Shown here piece by piece: positions 30,273-31,202 of a stretch of DNA of 31,202 nucleotides. The stretch's first letter is position 1, and each line of letters starts with the position of its first letter. Below the pieces are notes generated by a model that was not told the DNA's origin, made no database searches, and saw only the letters and a program-made list of their open reading frames with translations. A program made the translations under genes and the position numbers. The DNA comes from Flavobacteriaceae bacterium UBA2000 (GTDB lineage Bacteria; Bacteroidota; Bacteroidia; Flavobacteriales; Flavobacteriaceae): assembly GCA_002335345.1 (NCBI GenBank), contig DDCS01000087.1, positions 964 through 32,165 of the forward strand, in the 5' to 3' direction.

Positions 30273-31202
30273 TTAGAAACTTTCCAACCACCGTCTGAAA
30301 CCATCATTATTGCCATGAAAATATTCAGCATAACTCTCTTCAAATTTGGACCTAATTGACCTTGGAGTCTCTAGAGAATGAAACGAATCTCGAAACTGCA
30401 CCAACTTATTTCTCAGGTCATTCTTGTCAGAATAAATGCTGAAGCAACTTGGCAATTCACCATCCTCTGAGCCCCGAATTTGCTCCCCCATTCGCCAAGA
30501 CATGGCCCAATATTTATCAGCGGCAAAAACCTGAGTTCCATAATTCAAACACTCACAAATGGGCTGCCCAAAAGACTCCGGGAACTGCAAGAAAAATACA
30601 GACGCACTCGCATAATACTCTCGAATTTCGTTTAGTGAATATCGACCTTCCAATGAGACATATGGAATATTCAGTTCTTCTAAAACATCAATTTGATCTT
30701 GACGAAAACCTTCATAGCCCGCTTGCTCAAAGTCCACAACCGCAGTAAAGACAGGCTTAGGCCTCACCCCCAATTCCCATCCTTTACTGGCCATTCCAAT
30801 TCCCCAAGTACAATCCAAAGGGTCGCTTCGTACTTCCGTGACAGGTGAAACGTGCAGTAATCCATCATAGTATTCCCGAAAGTTCAATCCATAATTCCTT
30901 GAGATCCGCGCATCAATCGAAGGCGCATTGTGTGGGCTAAAAACTTCGTAAATGAAAATTGGCTTCTGCGTTTTTTTTCGCAATGCTGTGATTCCCAAAT
31001 ACGAAGGGTCAAAGGCACGGGGAATACACTCAAGAATCACAATGGCGTCAAAACCCTTTAAACAATTCAAAGTCAGCCAATCTCTCCACGCATTGCTCAC
31101 TCTTTTTCTCGCCCAAAAATGCAGGGAATCATTTGAATCATCTCTTGGAACTAAGCGAGAGAGAAAATCCAGTTTTTCGAAAACTTCACAAGTATGCCCT
31201 GC
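30273..31202 (-). CDS. GT-B glycosyltransferase (GT4-like), 5' end missing
   Basis: The frame is open from the stop at 30273 to the right edge; a GTG at 31100 is possible, but 34 more codons upstream read as protein (GHTCEVFEKLDFLSRLVPRD), and AGHTCEVF looks like an N-terminal GT-B strand, so the gene probably starts outside. At least 309 residues. The C-terminal domain holds PESFGQPICECLNYG, an EX7E motif for the nucleotide-sugar phosphate, preceded by YYASASVFFLQ. The N-terminal half has VILECIPRAF and IYEVFSPHNAPS, typical of acceptor-side loops. The sugar and acceptor are unknown. 69 bases separate it from purA. Confidence 0.82.
   Translation of the reverse strand, partial: AGHTCEVFEKLDFLSRLVPRDDSNDSLHFWARKRVSNAWRDWLTLNCLKGFDAIVILECIPRAFDPSYLGITALRKKTQKPIFIYEVFSPHNAPSIDARISRNYGLNFREYYDGLLHVSPVTEVRSDPLDCTWGIGMASKGWELGVRPKPVFTAVVDFEQAGYEGFRQDQIDVLEELNIPYVSLEGRYSLNEIREYYASASVFFLQFPESFGQPICECLNYGTQVFAADKYWAMSWRMGEQIRGSEDGELPSCFSIYSDKNDLRNKLVQFRDSFHSLETPRSIRSKFEESYAEYFHGNNDGFRRWLESF

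Overview
The window looks like a chromosomal segment from a member of the Bacteroidota, most likely order Flavobacteriales. Supporting this are the gene neighbourhoods dapD|ruvX-def-DUF5606-mazG and purA-ostA-aminotransferase-TPR-DUF368-DUF368-aroE-DUF349, and a solitary sucC without sucD beside it. There are no obvious Shine-Dalgarno sites. Several promoters match the Bacteroidota TTTG / TAnnTTTG (-33/-7) pattern. The assignment is by recognition of families and gene order, not by database search.

Layout, left to right. 1-1402 (minus): a lipoprotein with SxxK/SDN serine-hydrolase motifs, cut by the left edge, preceded by a secreted alpha/beta hydrolase. 1589-2779 (plus): sucC. 2780-3020 is the longest non-coding stretch (about 240 bases). 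It holds an inverted repeat, a sigma-54-like promoter, a candidate small RNA and a bidirectional terminator. 3021-6311 (minus): a pRiA4b ORF-3 family gene, uvrB and rluF, tightly packed. 6423-10039 (minus): tsaC-cca-GNAT-ctaA, overlapping end to end. 10143-16498: a cell-envelope sugar block of seven genes that keep changing strand: pyruvyl transferase, three GT2-like transferases, a Kdo-kinase-like protein, another transferase and a GT9 transferase. 16508-17323 (minus) dapD and 17412-19817 (plus) ruvX-def-DUF5606-mazG diverge from a compact double promoter. 19812-24453 (minus): DUF368-DUF368-aroE and DUF349. 24486-25886 (minus): a TPR protein. 25992-30203 (minus): purA, an OstA-like protein and a class III aminotransferase. 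30273-31202 (minus): a GT-B glycosyltransferase cut by the right edge.

The window mixes housekeeping genes (TCA cycle, DNA repair, tRNA maturation, heme A, lysine/peptidoglycan precursor, shikimate, purine) with envelope biogenesis. The glycosyltransferase block, the Kdo-kinase-like gene, the OstA-like protein and the two DUF368 proteins (a family shown elsewhere to recycle undecaprenyl phosphate) could all serve outer-membrane glycan assembly; that link is inference.

The most interesting non-coding signals are: a possible sigma-54-driven small RNA at 2861-2951; a 12-base coding repeat in the DUF5606 gene that runs on past its stop codon; and back-to-back dapD/ruvX promoters with a symmetric site between them. 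No tRNA, rRNA, CRISPR array, insertion sequence or phage gene was seen. No gene-free stretch exceeds 300 bases.
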